Shown in pieces: positions 51,040-60,597 of a DNA stretch of 64,000 nucleotides (positions within the stretch are counted from its first letter, which is position 1; each line of letters opens with the position of its first letter). Where the stretch lies: contig CANMIP010000003.1 in NCBI GenBank assembly GCA_947497945.1, positions 124,001 to 188,000 of the forward strand. Direction: 5' to 3'. Position numbers and translations under genes: made by a program. The notes beneath the pieces are model-generated. The model saw only the letters and a program-made list of their open reading frames with translations. It did not search any database and was not told the origin of the DNA. This DNA comes from an uncultured Tropicimonas sp. (GTDB lineage Bacteria > Pseudomonadota > Alphaproteobacteria > Rhodobacterales > Rhodobacteraceae).

Positions 51040-51207
51040 TTACGGAAAGTTGCACGCTGGAAGCCTCGCGCGCTCCCCCTCGGACAGATCAACAGGGCAA
51101 AGTGCTTTCACACTGGCTCTGGCAATTTCCTCTTCCGACTTGTGATGTCCCGAAGCGCAACCTGCGAGGAAGACGAACAGCATGACGTAGGAATGAACTC
51201 TCTTCAT
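51040..51207 (-). CDS. Candidate small lipoprotein (55 aa)
   Basis: MKRVHSYVMLFVFLAGCASGHHKSEEEIARASVKALCPVDLSEGERARLPACNFP*; lipobox LAGC; absent from the ORF track. Confidence 0.55.
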   Translation of the reverse strand: MKRVHSYVMLFVFLAGCASGHHKSEEEIARASVKALCPVDLSEGERARLPACNFP

Positions 51208-51423
51208 TGTCGAAGCGTTCCCGGCATCGAGCCGTTGGCGTCAGCTTGCCACAAGCGCGCTTTGTATCGCGAAGGACAGAACCGGTCGCCCAAAACCACA
51301 GTTGCACCAAGGGTGTGAGCCTGTCTGAGACTGGCACAACAACCGGAAAACACAGTGGCTTCGAAGTGAGTTCGACTGTCCGGCGCCCTGTTCAAGGCCG
51401 CCGGACGTTGCTCGATAAAACGG

Positions 51424-51948
51424 TTAACCGTTCTGTTCCATGTTGCACTTGCGGGCAGCTTCAATGGCCTTCAGCGTTCCGTCCAGGCTGACGGAGAACG
51501 CATAGGAATCTTCCGGGAAGACGATCATTTCATATTTCTTCATGACGTCTTCGACGAATTGCGGGTTGTTGGTCAGGAAGTACCCCCCAACATAACCATC
51601 GGCGAGGTTCTTGGTTTTCGGCATTGCCTCGGCGCTGTAGAGGTTGCCATCCAAAGACAGGACAATGGGTTTCTTCCGGTTCTTCACCTCGGCGTTCTGT
51701 GTGAACACTCCAAGATAGCCAAAATCGTGATCCTTGGTCAGGCCCATTTGCACGACGTTGGCATTTTCGTCCATTCGCTCGATCAGGCAGGCGCCGCGGC
51801 CTTCATCCACGTAGATCGTCCAACCCGATTCTTCACCCCATGAAGTAAAGGTAGAATCCTTCGACGGTAGAACGTCCGACGCAGCGAAAGCTTGCGCTGC
51901 AAATACGGTGGCAACGGCGGCAGGCGCCAAGAAACTGAATTTCAACAT
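51424..51948 (-). CDS. Hypothetical secreted protein
   Basis: Signal peptide MLKFSFLAPAAVATVFAAQAFAA; low-similarity single-domain ORF. Confidence 0.65.
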   Translation of the reverse strand: MLKFSFLAPAAVATVFAAQAFAASDVLPSKDSTFTSWGEESGWTIYVDEGRGACLIERMDENANVVQMGLTKDHDFGYLGVFTQNAEVKNRKKPIVLSLDGNLYSAEAMPKTKNLADGYVGGYFLTNNPQFVEDVMKKYEMIVFPEDSYAFSVSLDGTLKAIEAARKCNMEQNG

Positions 51949-52119
51949 GATTATCTCCCCATCGAGGCGATTCACAATCGAGACGCCTACACGCAAAAGT
52001 TGCACTGGATCCGCCAGCATCTCAAGGCGCATGTCAGTCCAGAACACTCAAAGAGGATTCAGTCGGACGAGGCGGCGACGCCACCTCTATTCGGTTCGTC
52101 GAGAAGCCCATCGGCCCAC

Positions 52120-52845
52120 TCAGTTCAGAGTGGGATCGACCCAGTATTTTGTTCCTGCGGCAGTGGCCGAGGCTTTCCAGCCCTGATCCGTGATGTAGAA
52201 GATCGCCCGCCCATCGACAAAAGTCTTGTTCAAGCTCGTCTTCTCATCTCCGAACATCGTTCCGGCGTCGGCCGTGGCGTCATACCCGGTGGTAACGAAG
52301 GCGTCGAAATCGTCCTGACGCTCAAAGAGGATGACAACCTTGGTTTCAAATCCACCAACACCCAGTGACAATCCGACACCGGCTGATCCCATGATCATGT
52401 AGATCGGCAGACGTTCGTCTCGAGACACGGCGACACCGCGACCGGTCCCCGCAGCCACACCGCCAATCACCAGCTTCCGTGTGTCAAACACGGCAACGCC
52501 AGCACTTCGTTCAATCAAGGACGCCGTTTCGGGCTGTTCCGTGAGCAGGCGTTCAAACGTGGCCCTGGCCATCTCGTCGAGTTCTGCTCGAGTTGCCTCC
52601 GGGGTCGCTTCGTTCGTCAGCAGATCGATTGAAGACTCGATGCTGTCTTCAACCTGGCCAGCGATCCGGCCCGCGCCTTCGATGGCGGCGTCGCCCGCAA
52701 TCGAGGCTCCCTCCTTCACAAGGTCGGCGCCCTCCTGAACCTTTTCGACGCCCTGCAGGAGCTTGTCGCGGAAAGACTGCGCGTTCACCGCTACCGCAAA
52801 TGCGAATAGCGAAGCTGAGAGGGCTATAGTCCGGAGAATGAGCAT
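52120..52845 (-). CDS. SYLF/Ysc84-domain lipid-binding protein
   Basis: Signal peptide; LIERSAGVAVFDTRKLVIGGVAAGTGRGVAVSRDERLPIYMIMGSAGVGLSLGVGGFETKVVILFE. Confidence 0.8.
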   Translation of the reverse strand: MLILRTIALSASLFAFAVAVNAQSFRDKLLQGVEKVQEGADLVKEGASIAGDAAIEGAGRIAGQVEDSIESSIDLLTNEATPEATRAELDEMARATFERLLTEQPETASLIERSAGVAVFDTRKLVIGGVAAGTGRGVAVSRDERLPIYMIMGSAGVGLSLGVGGFETKVVILFERQDDFDAFVTTGYDATADAGTMFGDEKTSLNKTFVDGRAIFYITDQGWKASATAAGTKYWVDPTLN

Positions 52846-53325
52846 ATGGAGAACCTGACGAGCGCTGATTTCAGAGTCATTCGCGCAGCGCCAGCCGTTC
52901 GCGTCAAGTCACCATGGTTTTACAAAGTACAGCTGTCACCGTTCTCTGTATTCTCTACGAGCGTCCGATCCTGGGACGCCAGTTGACTTGCTCGAATGCT
53001 GCGTATTCGAAACAGGCTCTACGGCTCAACGACAGGCACGCGCAGCAAGCCGACGCCCGGCCTCCTCACGCCAACGGCGGCAATGTCCGCTTCCGCGACC
53101 AGGAACCGTGTCATTGCAAAGCTTCGCTTGCGCTGCCTTCGCGGACGACCAGGGACGAAGCGGGCGCGGCCAAGACGTCAAGCCGATGCCGCGACGAAGG
53201 TGAGGCCCGCATCAGGCCCTGTCCGACCGGACCTGCCCGACCGGGTGCAGGCGGGCTGCGACCTCCTTGGGATGGCAATCACCCTGGCCGAGGACGTCCC
53301 CTGATTGTCCCGGAAGACCCCGCGC

Positions 53326-55236
53326 TCAATCCTGAAACGGCGGATATGCGAGGGCGAGCGCGGTCTCGATGATGTCCGCCCCGACGACGTCCAGAATCCA
53401 TTCCCGGACCATCGGCGTATCGATCCGCAGGACGTTGCGAGGGTATTGCACTTCCATCAGCTCCCGGCTCCCGTCGATGTTGCAATTGTTCAGATCGGTG
53501 TCGCCGGAAACGACAGCCATCAATACCCAATTTCCGTAGCCCTCGGGCGGGTTCTGGGCCCACTTGAACACACCGGAGCCGCTGTCGGCCGCACAAAGGC
53601 CCTTCTTGGGATCATGGAAAAGCATGTTCTGAATGCCGGTACACGTCGCAGCACCTGGCTCGGTCTCATGGAGGCAGTCCAGATGTTCCGTCATCGAGTA
53701 GTCCATCGTTCTCTTCAGACCATCGGCTCCGTTCGGACCGTCACCGAACCCGACCACCCTGAAGATATTGTGGGTGGTCGCCTCGAGGCTCCAGATCTCC
53801 TCGCCCATTTCCGGATCGGGAAGCGTTGCGCGGATGCGCTCTGCAAGTGCAGGCAGGATTCCCTTGTTGACGAGCTTGTTCTTGGCTTGCTCCAGTGCGC
53901 CATCCGCGAGCGTCAGGATCGCGAGGTCACCATGCTGCCGACGGGCTGCGTCCGGAACACCTGCATCGGCGCAGTAGGTTGATCCGGTCCTGTCGAAAAC
54001 GCGAACGCCATCCGGATCCAGCGCCATGCCGGCGTAGACATCCTGCACGCCGACCGAAGCGCGGATATCGGATGAGAGGCTCCCATTCACGATCTTGTCG
54101 CAGACGCAATGCGCCGCGGTCAGGATATGCCGATCCGAGATCAGGGTTCCGGTGCAGAACGTATGACCACTCGAAATCAGACGCGTTGCGTAGAACGAGC
54201 AATGCGTGAAACCCAGTCCGTTTGCGATAGAGCAGACGCCATTGACCGTACCCTGGCCGGATCCCAGTGCAAGCAGGTCCTCGATCGCTTGCCTGCCGAT
54301 TCCTTCGAGTCCCTCAGGCGGAATGACTCCCGGTTCCACCCCGAGATTCTTCAGGATGTCCAGGACTTTGCCGGGCGGAATGCTCCCCGGCTCGTTGCCG
54401 AGATTGAAATCGATGTTACGCAGTTGCTGTTCCAGTTCGGGCGGAATCTCTCCGGTCAGCTCGCCGAGCGACTTCGCGAGTCTGTCCAGTTCGCCGGCCA
54501 GGAAACCCTTGTACTCTTCCGGCAACCCTCCGCTTGGGTCTCCCAGGTTGTAAGACCGATACTCGTTGTCACGCCGGGCGATCAACTTCGCATAGGCGTC
54601 AAATCCTGAGACTTCCGGCAGCCGGGTGAACGCGTCGTATTGCATGAACAGATCATTCGTCTCCGTCCCGACCTTGCTCGCCCAACCGATGTCCGACCCT
54701 TTCTGGTGGTCGAAGGTCAATCCACCTACCGTCGACGCCGCATTCTTCAGCGTATCGGAGAAAACGATAGCGTGGGACGTGATCGCCGCGTCTGACACCG
54801 TGTCGAAGCCCGCACCGGGATCGAGCACCGACCCGGAAGGCTCGACGATCAGGACCTCTCCGCCAGCACGGACCATGAACTCCGATCCGCTGCGGAACCT
54901 GATCGTGGCCGGCGCCCCCCGGGTCGTGACGAGATCTTTAACGGTTGACCAGTCGTGGTCCGACAACACGCGCAGCAATCCAGTGTCTTGCCGGATCGAT
55001 CGCGTGACATGTGCGTTCGGATCGACTTGCATTGGGGAGAAGTCTTCGAACCAATGCAGGTTGCCCTGGCTCTCGAGGATGCCGGGGCTGCCCCAATTCG
55101 CAGCGGCCTTCTGGGTCTGCAGCGACTCCTTGATGAACGGCGTGACATACAGAACTTGCGTGTCATCAACCTGCGCACAGAGCGGCATCGTCAGGCCGAG
55201 AAGCAGGCCCAGGGCGGTTTTTCCAACTCGGGTCAT
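53326..55236 (-). CDS. Secreted trypsin-like (S1) serine protease with large N-terminal region
   Basis: GTLISDRHILTAAHCVC (His), HGDLAILTLAD (Asp), GLCAADSGSGVFKW (Ser); signal peptide. Confidence 0.85.
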   Translation of the reverse strand: MTRVGKTALGLLLGLTMPLCAQVDDTQVLYVTPFIKESLQTQKAAANWGSPGILESQGNLHWFEDFSPMQVDPNAHVTRSIRQDTGLLRVLSDHDWSTVKDLVTTRGAPATIRFRSGSEFMVRAGGEVLIVEPSGSVLDPGAGFDTVSDAAITSHAIVFSDTLKNAASTVGGLTFDHQKGSDIGWASKVGTETNDLFMQYDAFTRLPEVSGFDAYAKLIARRDNEYRSYNLGDPSGGLPEEYKGFLAGELDRLAKSLGELTGEIPPELEQQLRNIDFNLGNEPGSIPPGKVLDILKNLGVEPGVIPPEGLEGIGRQAIEDLLALGSGQGTVNGVCSIANGLGFTHCSFYATRLISSGHTFCTGTLISDRHILTAAHCVCDKIVNGSLSSDIRASVGVQDVYAGMALDPDGVRVFDRTGSTYCADAGVPDAARRQHGDLAILTLADGALEQAKNKLVNKGILPALAERIRATLPDPEMGEEIWSLEATTHNIFRVVGFGDGPNGADGLKRTMDYSMTEHLDCLHETEPGAATCTGIQNMLFHDPKKGLCAADSGSGVFKWAQNPPEGYGNWVLMAVVSGDTDLNNCNIDGSRELMEVQYPRNVLRIDTPMVREWILDVVGADIIETALALAYPPFQD

Positions 55237-55245
55237 CTGTCTCTC

Positions 55246-57996
55246 CTAGAGTTTTGTCAGATCGATCGCGCCATGGCCGACCTGATGTGGTGACGTTCCG
55301 GGGAGTGTTCGTCCTTGCTCCGATTCCGTGACCGGCGAGGTGCACAGCCCGATGAGTTCGGATCTCAGTGCGATCGGGTCCGGAAACCCGTTCTGGCGTC
55401 CCGCCAGCAGTGCCAGGACACCGGCGACCTGGGCCGCGGCGGCAGAGGTCCCGCCGAAGCCGTAGGGCTGGCCCGGGTGGCTGAAATTCGCGGCGGCATC
55501 GGTTGCAAATCCGCCAGGGCCTGCGATGTCCGCGGTTGCGACGGGCCGACGGTTCTGCCCAGAGGCGTAGCTCGCGAAACCGGGATTGAGATCGCCGCAC
55601 CGATAGGGAGGGTTATCGATGCTGTCCGAGGGTGCAAGAACACAGAGACCGGGGCCAAACTGGCTGTATTGCGCCCGATGATAGGCCGCGCGGTCAATGG
55701 GTGGCTGTCCTTGTTCGTCCGTGGCATCGGTCATGCGGTAGGTCGCACTTCCGACGACGACGATACCCGTCCCGAGAAACGGATCCCTGAGCGGCTCGTT
55801 GCTCTCGATCGCGGCTTGACCCGACAGCAGCAGGCTGTCGGCAGGCCCATCGGCAAAGCTGTCAAACGCCTTGCTCAGCGAGGCCCGTGTGACGCTTGAG
55901 TCGATCTGGCCAATCATCTCCGTCACAAGATCCAGCACGAGGTCGCGGCCATCCGTATCCTTGAGCAGTTTCAGCACCGGCAGGTAGTCTTCGAACCCTC
56001 CGGGATAGGCCAATCGGTCGCCACCCCGGTTCCCCGATGGGATAACGATGGGGACCGCCGTCTGGGCGATCAGGATCGCCAGAATGAAGGGATCGCAAAT
56101 CGGGCGCCCCTCTGCAGCCGCGCGGGCATGGAACGCCCGCACGCGGCGGCGTTGTTCGTCAGCGCCGCAAGCGCAGCCAGCCCGGGCCGTGTCGAGTTCC
56201 TCTATCGTGAGGTAGCCGTTCAGGTCCTTATCGGGCCGAGGGAAGTCGAGCGACAGAAGCACAGCGGCAACCCGCGCGCCGACATCCCTGCCCGGGGCGC
56301 AATCGCCCGAGGGATCTTTCCTGTGGCCCGCAAGTGCGACGGACAGGAGTTGCACACCGAGGTCGAAACGGTCGTCATCGTCGTCACGGGCATGGTTGGC
56401 CGCCCGTACCGGCAAGATCTTGGCATCCGGGGCAACGCCGAACCGACGGCCGTCGAGTTCGCCCGCGATCAGACCGGCCATTGCCGTACCGTGGCCGATC
56501 CCCTTGGACGACATCGCCCAGGTATCATTGAGCGGCATCGGGTAATCGAGGTTGACGAAGTCGAAATCGCTGTCGCCATCCCGGATGGCGGTCGAGATCG
56601 CCGGGTGCGTTACGTCGACAGCAGTATCGAACATTCCAACCACCGATCCGGCGCCGCGAATGGCCGGATCGACGCTATCAAGGCCGAGTGTTCTCAGGTT
56701 CCAGGACAGCTCTTCTTCCGGCAGTGCCCCCCGCGCCTCCGCTGACCTCAGATCTGCCAACTGTCCGAGGAGGTGGCAATTGCTGTCCGCAGAGGTGTTC
56801 AACTCGGCGATGGCATCCACGATGACCTCGTCGAAAACCAACCGCAAAATCGGAAAGGCAGCCCGAGCGATTATGACGCCGGCGTCGGTGTCGGAGGCGT
56901 AATGCACGCCCGCGTATTCTCGATTGATGCTGATTCTCTCTGCTATATCAAAGAATTGCCCGACGAGGGCGGAGTTCTCGTAAACCTCGGCAAGCCCGTG
57001 GGCGATCAGATGCGTTTGCACCGAATGGGCACTGGGGTAGGAGGAATGCGTCGGCACGTCGATGGCCGGCTTTATCCTCGGGTCGAACACATTCGGACGC
57101 GGGCGGCCAAAGAGCCGCTTGAAATAGTAAGCGATCACGTAACCCGCCATGTCCATGAGATTGAGGAGTCGCAATACAGCCCCTGGCGGCCCAGCAAGGT
57201 CGGCCACGGCGCGAAGGAAGGGCGTCGCGATGTCTTCGACCTCGGAATAGATCTCGGGCAAACGCTCCTTCCGCTCCTCAGCGTCCTGCATGTCCAGCAG
57301 GATTTCGATCTCACGCATGGGCTGAGGACCAACATAGAGCGGATCCGGCAGGTAGAATGGAGCCGTGGCCTGTTCCGTTCGCAGCAACTCCACGATTGAA
57401 GGCAGGACGGAAGAAAGGCGTTGCCGGTAGTGAGCGCGCTCCTCCTCGAACATGGTATCCAGGCGCAACTGCCTGTCCGTTTCCTGTTTGTTGAAGGCGT
57501 TGCGACCTCTCCCACGCCCACGCCCACGCCCACGCCCGCGGCCACGACCTCTGCCCCTGCCCCGTCCACGACCGGTGCCCTTGGCGTCGCCTACGGCGAA
57601 AAGACTTGGGGGAAATGATCCCGGCTCGCTAAGGCATGTCGAAAGGGGCGTATCGACCAGAAGATTGTCGGGCGGGTCCCCAAGAACGAACTGCGTCGTG
57701 AAGCCGGGCGCGCCGTCGCCATTGTCGCGCTTGACAACGTAGGTCGCGGTTCTGCCGAAGTAGAGTTCAGCCAGGTTCAGGGGTTTGGTGGAGGAACTCT
57801 TGTAGCAAGTGTTGAAAACTTTGGGAACGCGGGGGGGCTTGGCCCTCCGGATCACGTCGCGCAAGGTGTCGGCGAGGCTCTGCTCCGAGGCCGGAGGCAG
57901 GGCAAGGCATTGCTCGGCGGCCAACACCTTCGGCGCACCGGTCAGCAGGGCAGAACTCGCCGTGGTTGCAAGAAATTCGCGTCGGTTAAGCTGCAT
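55246..57996 (-). CDS. Tat-exported fusion: PAP2/vanadium haloperoxidase-like domain plus S8 subtilisin-like protease
   Basis: NRREFLATT Tat motif; KRLFGRPRP (KX6RP), YPSAHS, NREYAGVHYASD; subtilase GMFDTAVDVTHPAI (Asp), GHGTAMAGLIAG (His), GGTSAAAAQVAGVLAL (Ser); RG-repeat linker. Confidence 0.88.
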   Translation of the reverse strand: MQLNRREFLATTASSALLTGAPKVLAAEQCLALPPASEQSLADTLRDVIRRAKPPRVPKVFNTCYKSSSTKPLNLAELYFGRTATYVVKRDNGDGAPGFTTQFVLGDPPDNLLVDTPLSTCLSEPGSFPPSLFAVGDAKGTGRGRGRGRGRGRGRGRGRGRGRGRNAFNKQETDRQLRLDTMFEEERAHYRQRLSSVLPSIVELLRTEQATAPFYLPDPLYVGPQPMREIEILLDMQDAEERKERLPEIYSEVEDIATPFLRAVADLAGPPGAVLRLLNLMDMAGYVIAYYFKRLFGRPRPNVFDPRIKPAIDVPTHSSYPSAHSVQTHLIAHGLAEVYENSALVGQFFDIAERISINREYAGVHYASDTDAGVIIARAAFPILRLVFDEVIVDAIAELNTSADSNCHLLGQLADLRSAEARGALPEEELSWNLRTLGLDSVDPAIRGAGSVVGMFDTAVDVTHPAISTAIRDGDSDFDFVNLDYPMPLNDTWAMSSKGIGHGTAMAGLIAGELDGRRFGVAPDAKILPVRAANHARDDDDDRFDLGVQLLSVALAGHRKDPSGDCAPGRDVGARVAAVLLSLDFPRPDKDLNGYLTIEELDTARAGCACGADEQRRRVRAFHARAAAEGRPICDPFILAILIAQTAVPIVIPSGNRGGDRLAYPGGFEDYLPVLKLLKDTDGRDLVLDLVTEMIGQIDSSVTRASLSKAFDSFADGPADSLLLSGQAAIESNEPLRDPFLGTGIVVVGSATYRMTDATDEQGQPPIDRAAYHRAQYSQFGPGLCVLAPSDSIDNPPYRCGDLNPGFASYASGQNRRPVATADIAGPGGFATDAAANFSHPGQPYGFGGTSAAAAQVAGVLALLAGRQNGFPDPIALRSELIGLCTSPVTESEQGRTLPGTSPHQVGHGAIDLTKL
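56197..56232 (-). other. EF-hand-type Ca2+-binding loop inside the subtilase domain
   Basis: Encodes DKDLNGYLTIEE, a canonical 12-residue loop. Confidence 0.6.
57503..57575 (-). repeat. In-frame hexanucleotide tandem repeat encoding about 12 Arg-Gly dipeptides
   Basis: cccacg x4 plus degenerate units (cccgcg, gccacg, ...), translated as (GR)n on the minus strand. Confidence 0.9.
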
Positions 57997-58036
57997 GATC
58001 GCTTCCCCTTCAATCAGTGTAATCTATTTCGGGTTT

Positions 58037-59664
58037 CTAGGCGGCAACGCCCAGTGTTCGGAATGCTGCGGAAATCGCCTCCCGGCTGGCCGAGCTTGGC
58101 AGCGGATAATTCGGCTCAAGGATGCCGCGGGATTCGAATTGCTCGTCGTTCTCCCGGATATGACGGATCATCTGCAGGGCTTCCTCATGGCGACCAAGGC
58201 GCGCGAGACTGACGGAGCAGTGACGCATCACCGCAAGGAAATCCGGAATCTGGGTCAGGATTGATTGCGACATGCGCACCGCGCATTCGTGATCTCCCGA
58301 GAGTGTCGAAGCAATCGCAAGCGAGGACTGGAACAACGGACGATAGGCGCTGAATTGCCCCAGCTTCAGCGCGACGCGACTGTAATCCAGCGCGTGTTCG
58401 AAGTCGCCACGATACACCGCATTCATTGCCGAGAAGTCCCAGCAGATCGCCATATTGGGCGCCACCTTGCGGGCGAGCGCCTCCATCTCGTCTCCCAGTT
58501 CCATTTCGCGCAAGGCAAAGCCGTGCACATGCCCGGCCAGGGCCAGCACGAGCGGGTTTTGTGGATCAATCTCGCGGGACCGGATGGCATGTTCGCGTGC
58601 CTTCTCCAGATCTGCCGCCAATGCGTTCTCTTCTCCAAGCGTGTTGGCGATGGACAGGGCATAAGCGGCGTTCGCAACCGCCGAGTCCATCAGTTCGGGT
58701 TGCTGCGACAGGAAGGTTCGAACCTCGTGTTGGGCCCTTGCCGACATGCTGAACAACTTGTGCAGCACGCCGATCATCGAAGAAGGGCCGCCCACATGCA
58801 GTCCCTGACACAACTCGCGCCGCCGAAAGAGCACCGAGAGAACGGCATCAACCGCCATGTTTGCAAACTCAACGGCGTCATCGGCGGGAAAGGCCGTGAG
58901 CCGCGACAGGTCGGTGGTCAAACTGCGGTTCCACAAGACCTGCCGCCCCGCTGTCGAGACGACACCGAAACCGATCTGGGCGACATCCCCCGCCCCGACC
59001 GCAGTGAGTTCGATCAGCATTTCCGGATCCGCAATTCCGGTTGAATCCGCGCCATTGCCATCCACAAGAATATGCCGGAAATCGAAGATGTCGGCGACTT
59101 CGTAGGCGCGCAGCGCCTCGGTGACGATCTCGAGGATTGTTGCAGCCAGTGTCGAACACCGCGGATCGTTGCCGTACACTCTGATCGGAAGAATCCCGAC
59201 TCCCGGTCGCAATACCCTGTCCCGAACCCGTTCCGGCACAGGCGGCTGTATCGGATCGGCGAGCCGCGACCGCTCGGTCTGCAGCCAGTGGTCGAACTCT
59301 GTTCCGATCTTCGTGGGGGCGTCCTCGAAGAAGGTTTCCCGGGCGACCGGCAACGTTACCGAGATATCCGTGTGATCGAGCCAGACATAGGTGCGATCCG
59401 CCGCCAGCAGCTCCGCGACCGGTCCAAGTTGGCGCCGGATGGTGGTCAGCGCCGTCCGAAGGCTGCCGGCCGCCTGGGCCTCGGGGCTGCGCGGCCAGAG
59501 CATGGCCGTGAGGAACTCGCGGGCCTTCTTGTGTCCCGCGGCCGTCGCCAACAGGGCCAGTATTGCGCGTTGACGCCCACCCTGGATTTCAACGCGCGTT
59601 CCACATACGTCGAGACTGAAATTTCCGCAAAGACAGAAGTGTACCGTGGCGACAGACGTCAAGG
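58037..59664 (-). CDS. BTAD/SARP-like winged-helix transcriptional regulator with TPR-like C-terminus
   Basis: FCLCGNFSLDVCGTRVEIQGGRQRAILALLATAAGHKKAREFLTAMLWPRSPEAQAAGSLRTALTTIRRQLG; exact start uncertain (ORF open to 59887). Confidence 0.75.
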
Positions 59665-60010
59665 TGAACCCTCCTTGTGACTCCAAATGCAATCTAGGCC
59701 GGCGATGCAGGTAATCCGGCGACAGGAAACACGCGATCCTCACAAATAGACTTGACGCAAGGTAACCCAGAATCGGCGCAAAATCCATGTAGAAACACTT
59801 GCAGCAAAGACAACCGTCACTGCTTTTTCTAGGTTTTTCTTGTTTTAGAAACGCCTCGAAAGCATTTTTAACGGATTTTTCACGCACGATTACCGCACGA
59901 CTCGCGCTGCAATACCCAAAAACCGGAGACTTCTGGGTATTCCCGCCAATTCACGTTTCAGCCGGGCGGAGGGCGGGAGACAACGTCCCGGCATAAATCG
60001 AGGTAAAAAA

Positions 60011-60250
60011 ATGGATATTCGTAAAGCAACCCTGATCGTGGGCGCAATCTTCGTGGCGACCTCTTCCTTTGCGCAATCGTACTACCCGCAGGTCTCTCGG
60101 GCCATCGTGCTCGATCCGCTGGACCGCCCGTGCACCCAGCTCGAACTGGGCGCCGGGATCGACAAACAGGAGTGCGGAAGCATGACTCGCGCCGAGGTCG
60201 TGCGGATCTGGTCCGGCAAGAACTCCGGCAACGCGGAAGTGGAAAATTAA
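60011..60250 (+). CDS. Hypothetical small secreted protein (79 aa)
   Basis: Signal peptide MDIRKATLIVGAIFVATSSFAQ, two Cys in mature part; downstream hairpin. Confidence 0.55.
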   Translation: MDIRKATLIVGAIFVATSSFAQSYYPQVSRAIVLDPLDRPCTQLELGAGIDKQECGSMTRAEVVRIWSGKNSGNAEVEN

Positions 60251-60275
60251 TCCGGCCAAACGGGTCGAACGCCCA

Positions 60276-60316
60276 AGCGGGGAGCCGGTCCGCCGGCTCC
60301 TCCTGCTTCCTTTCCA
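60276..60316 (+). terminator. Terminator after the 79-aa ORF
   Basis: GGAGCCGG-tccg-CCGGCTCC followed by a pyrimidine/T-rich tract. Confidence 0.5.
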
Positions 60317-60597
60317 CGCGGCAAACCGAGGAGATCACCCCGGCCGGGGAAAGCTCCGGCCGGCTGGCATTCAAGAAGCGGCGGCGCGACAGCCTGTGTG
60401 GAATCGCTTGTTGGGGCGTATCGAGATCCTGTACCGCCCGATGAAGATGGTTCCGTCGTTCAACTGAACCTGGCAAGCGCCGCCCCGGACAGCCGGTCCC
60501 GGTTTGCGAACCGGAAGCTGGGCGACAATACCGGGTGAATGCTGCAATACGACGATTGTCCGCAATTACGCCTTCCTTGCCCAGCGACAAAAGCCGA

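Noticed and set aside
57452-57742. Plus-strand ORF with PRPRPRPR repeats
   Set aside because: Reverse-complement reading of the RG repeat in the PAP2-subtilase gene.
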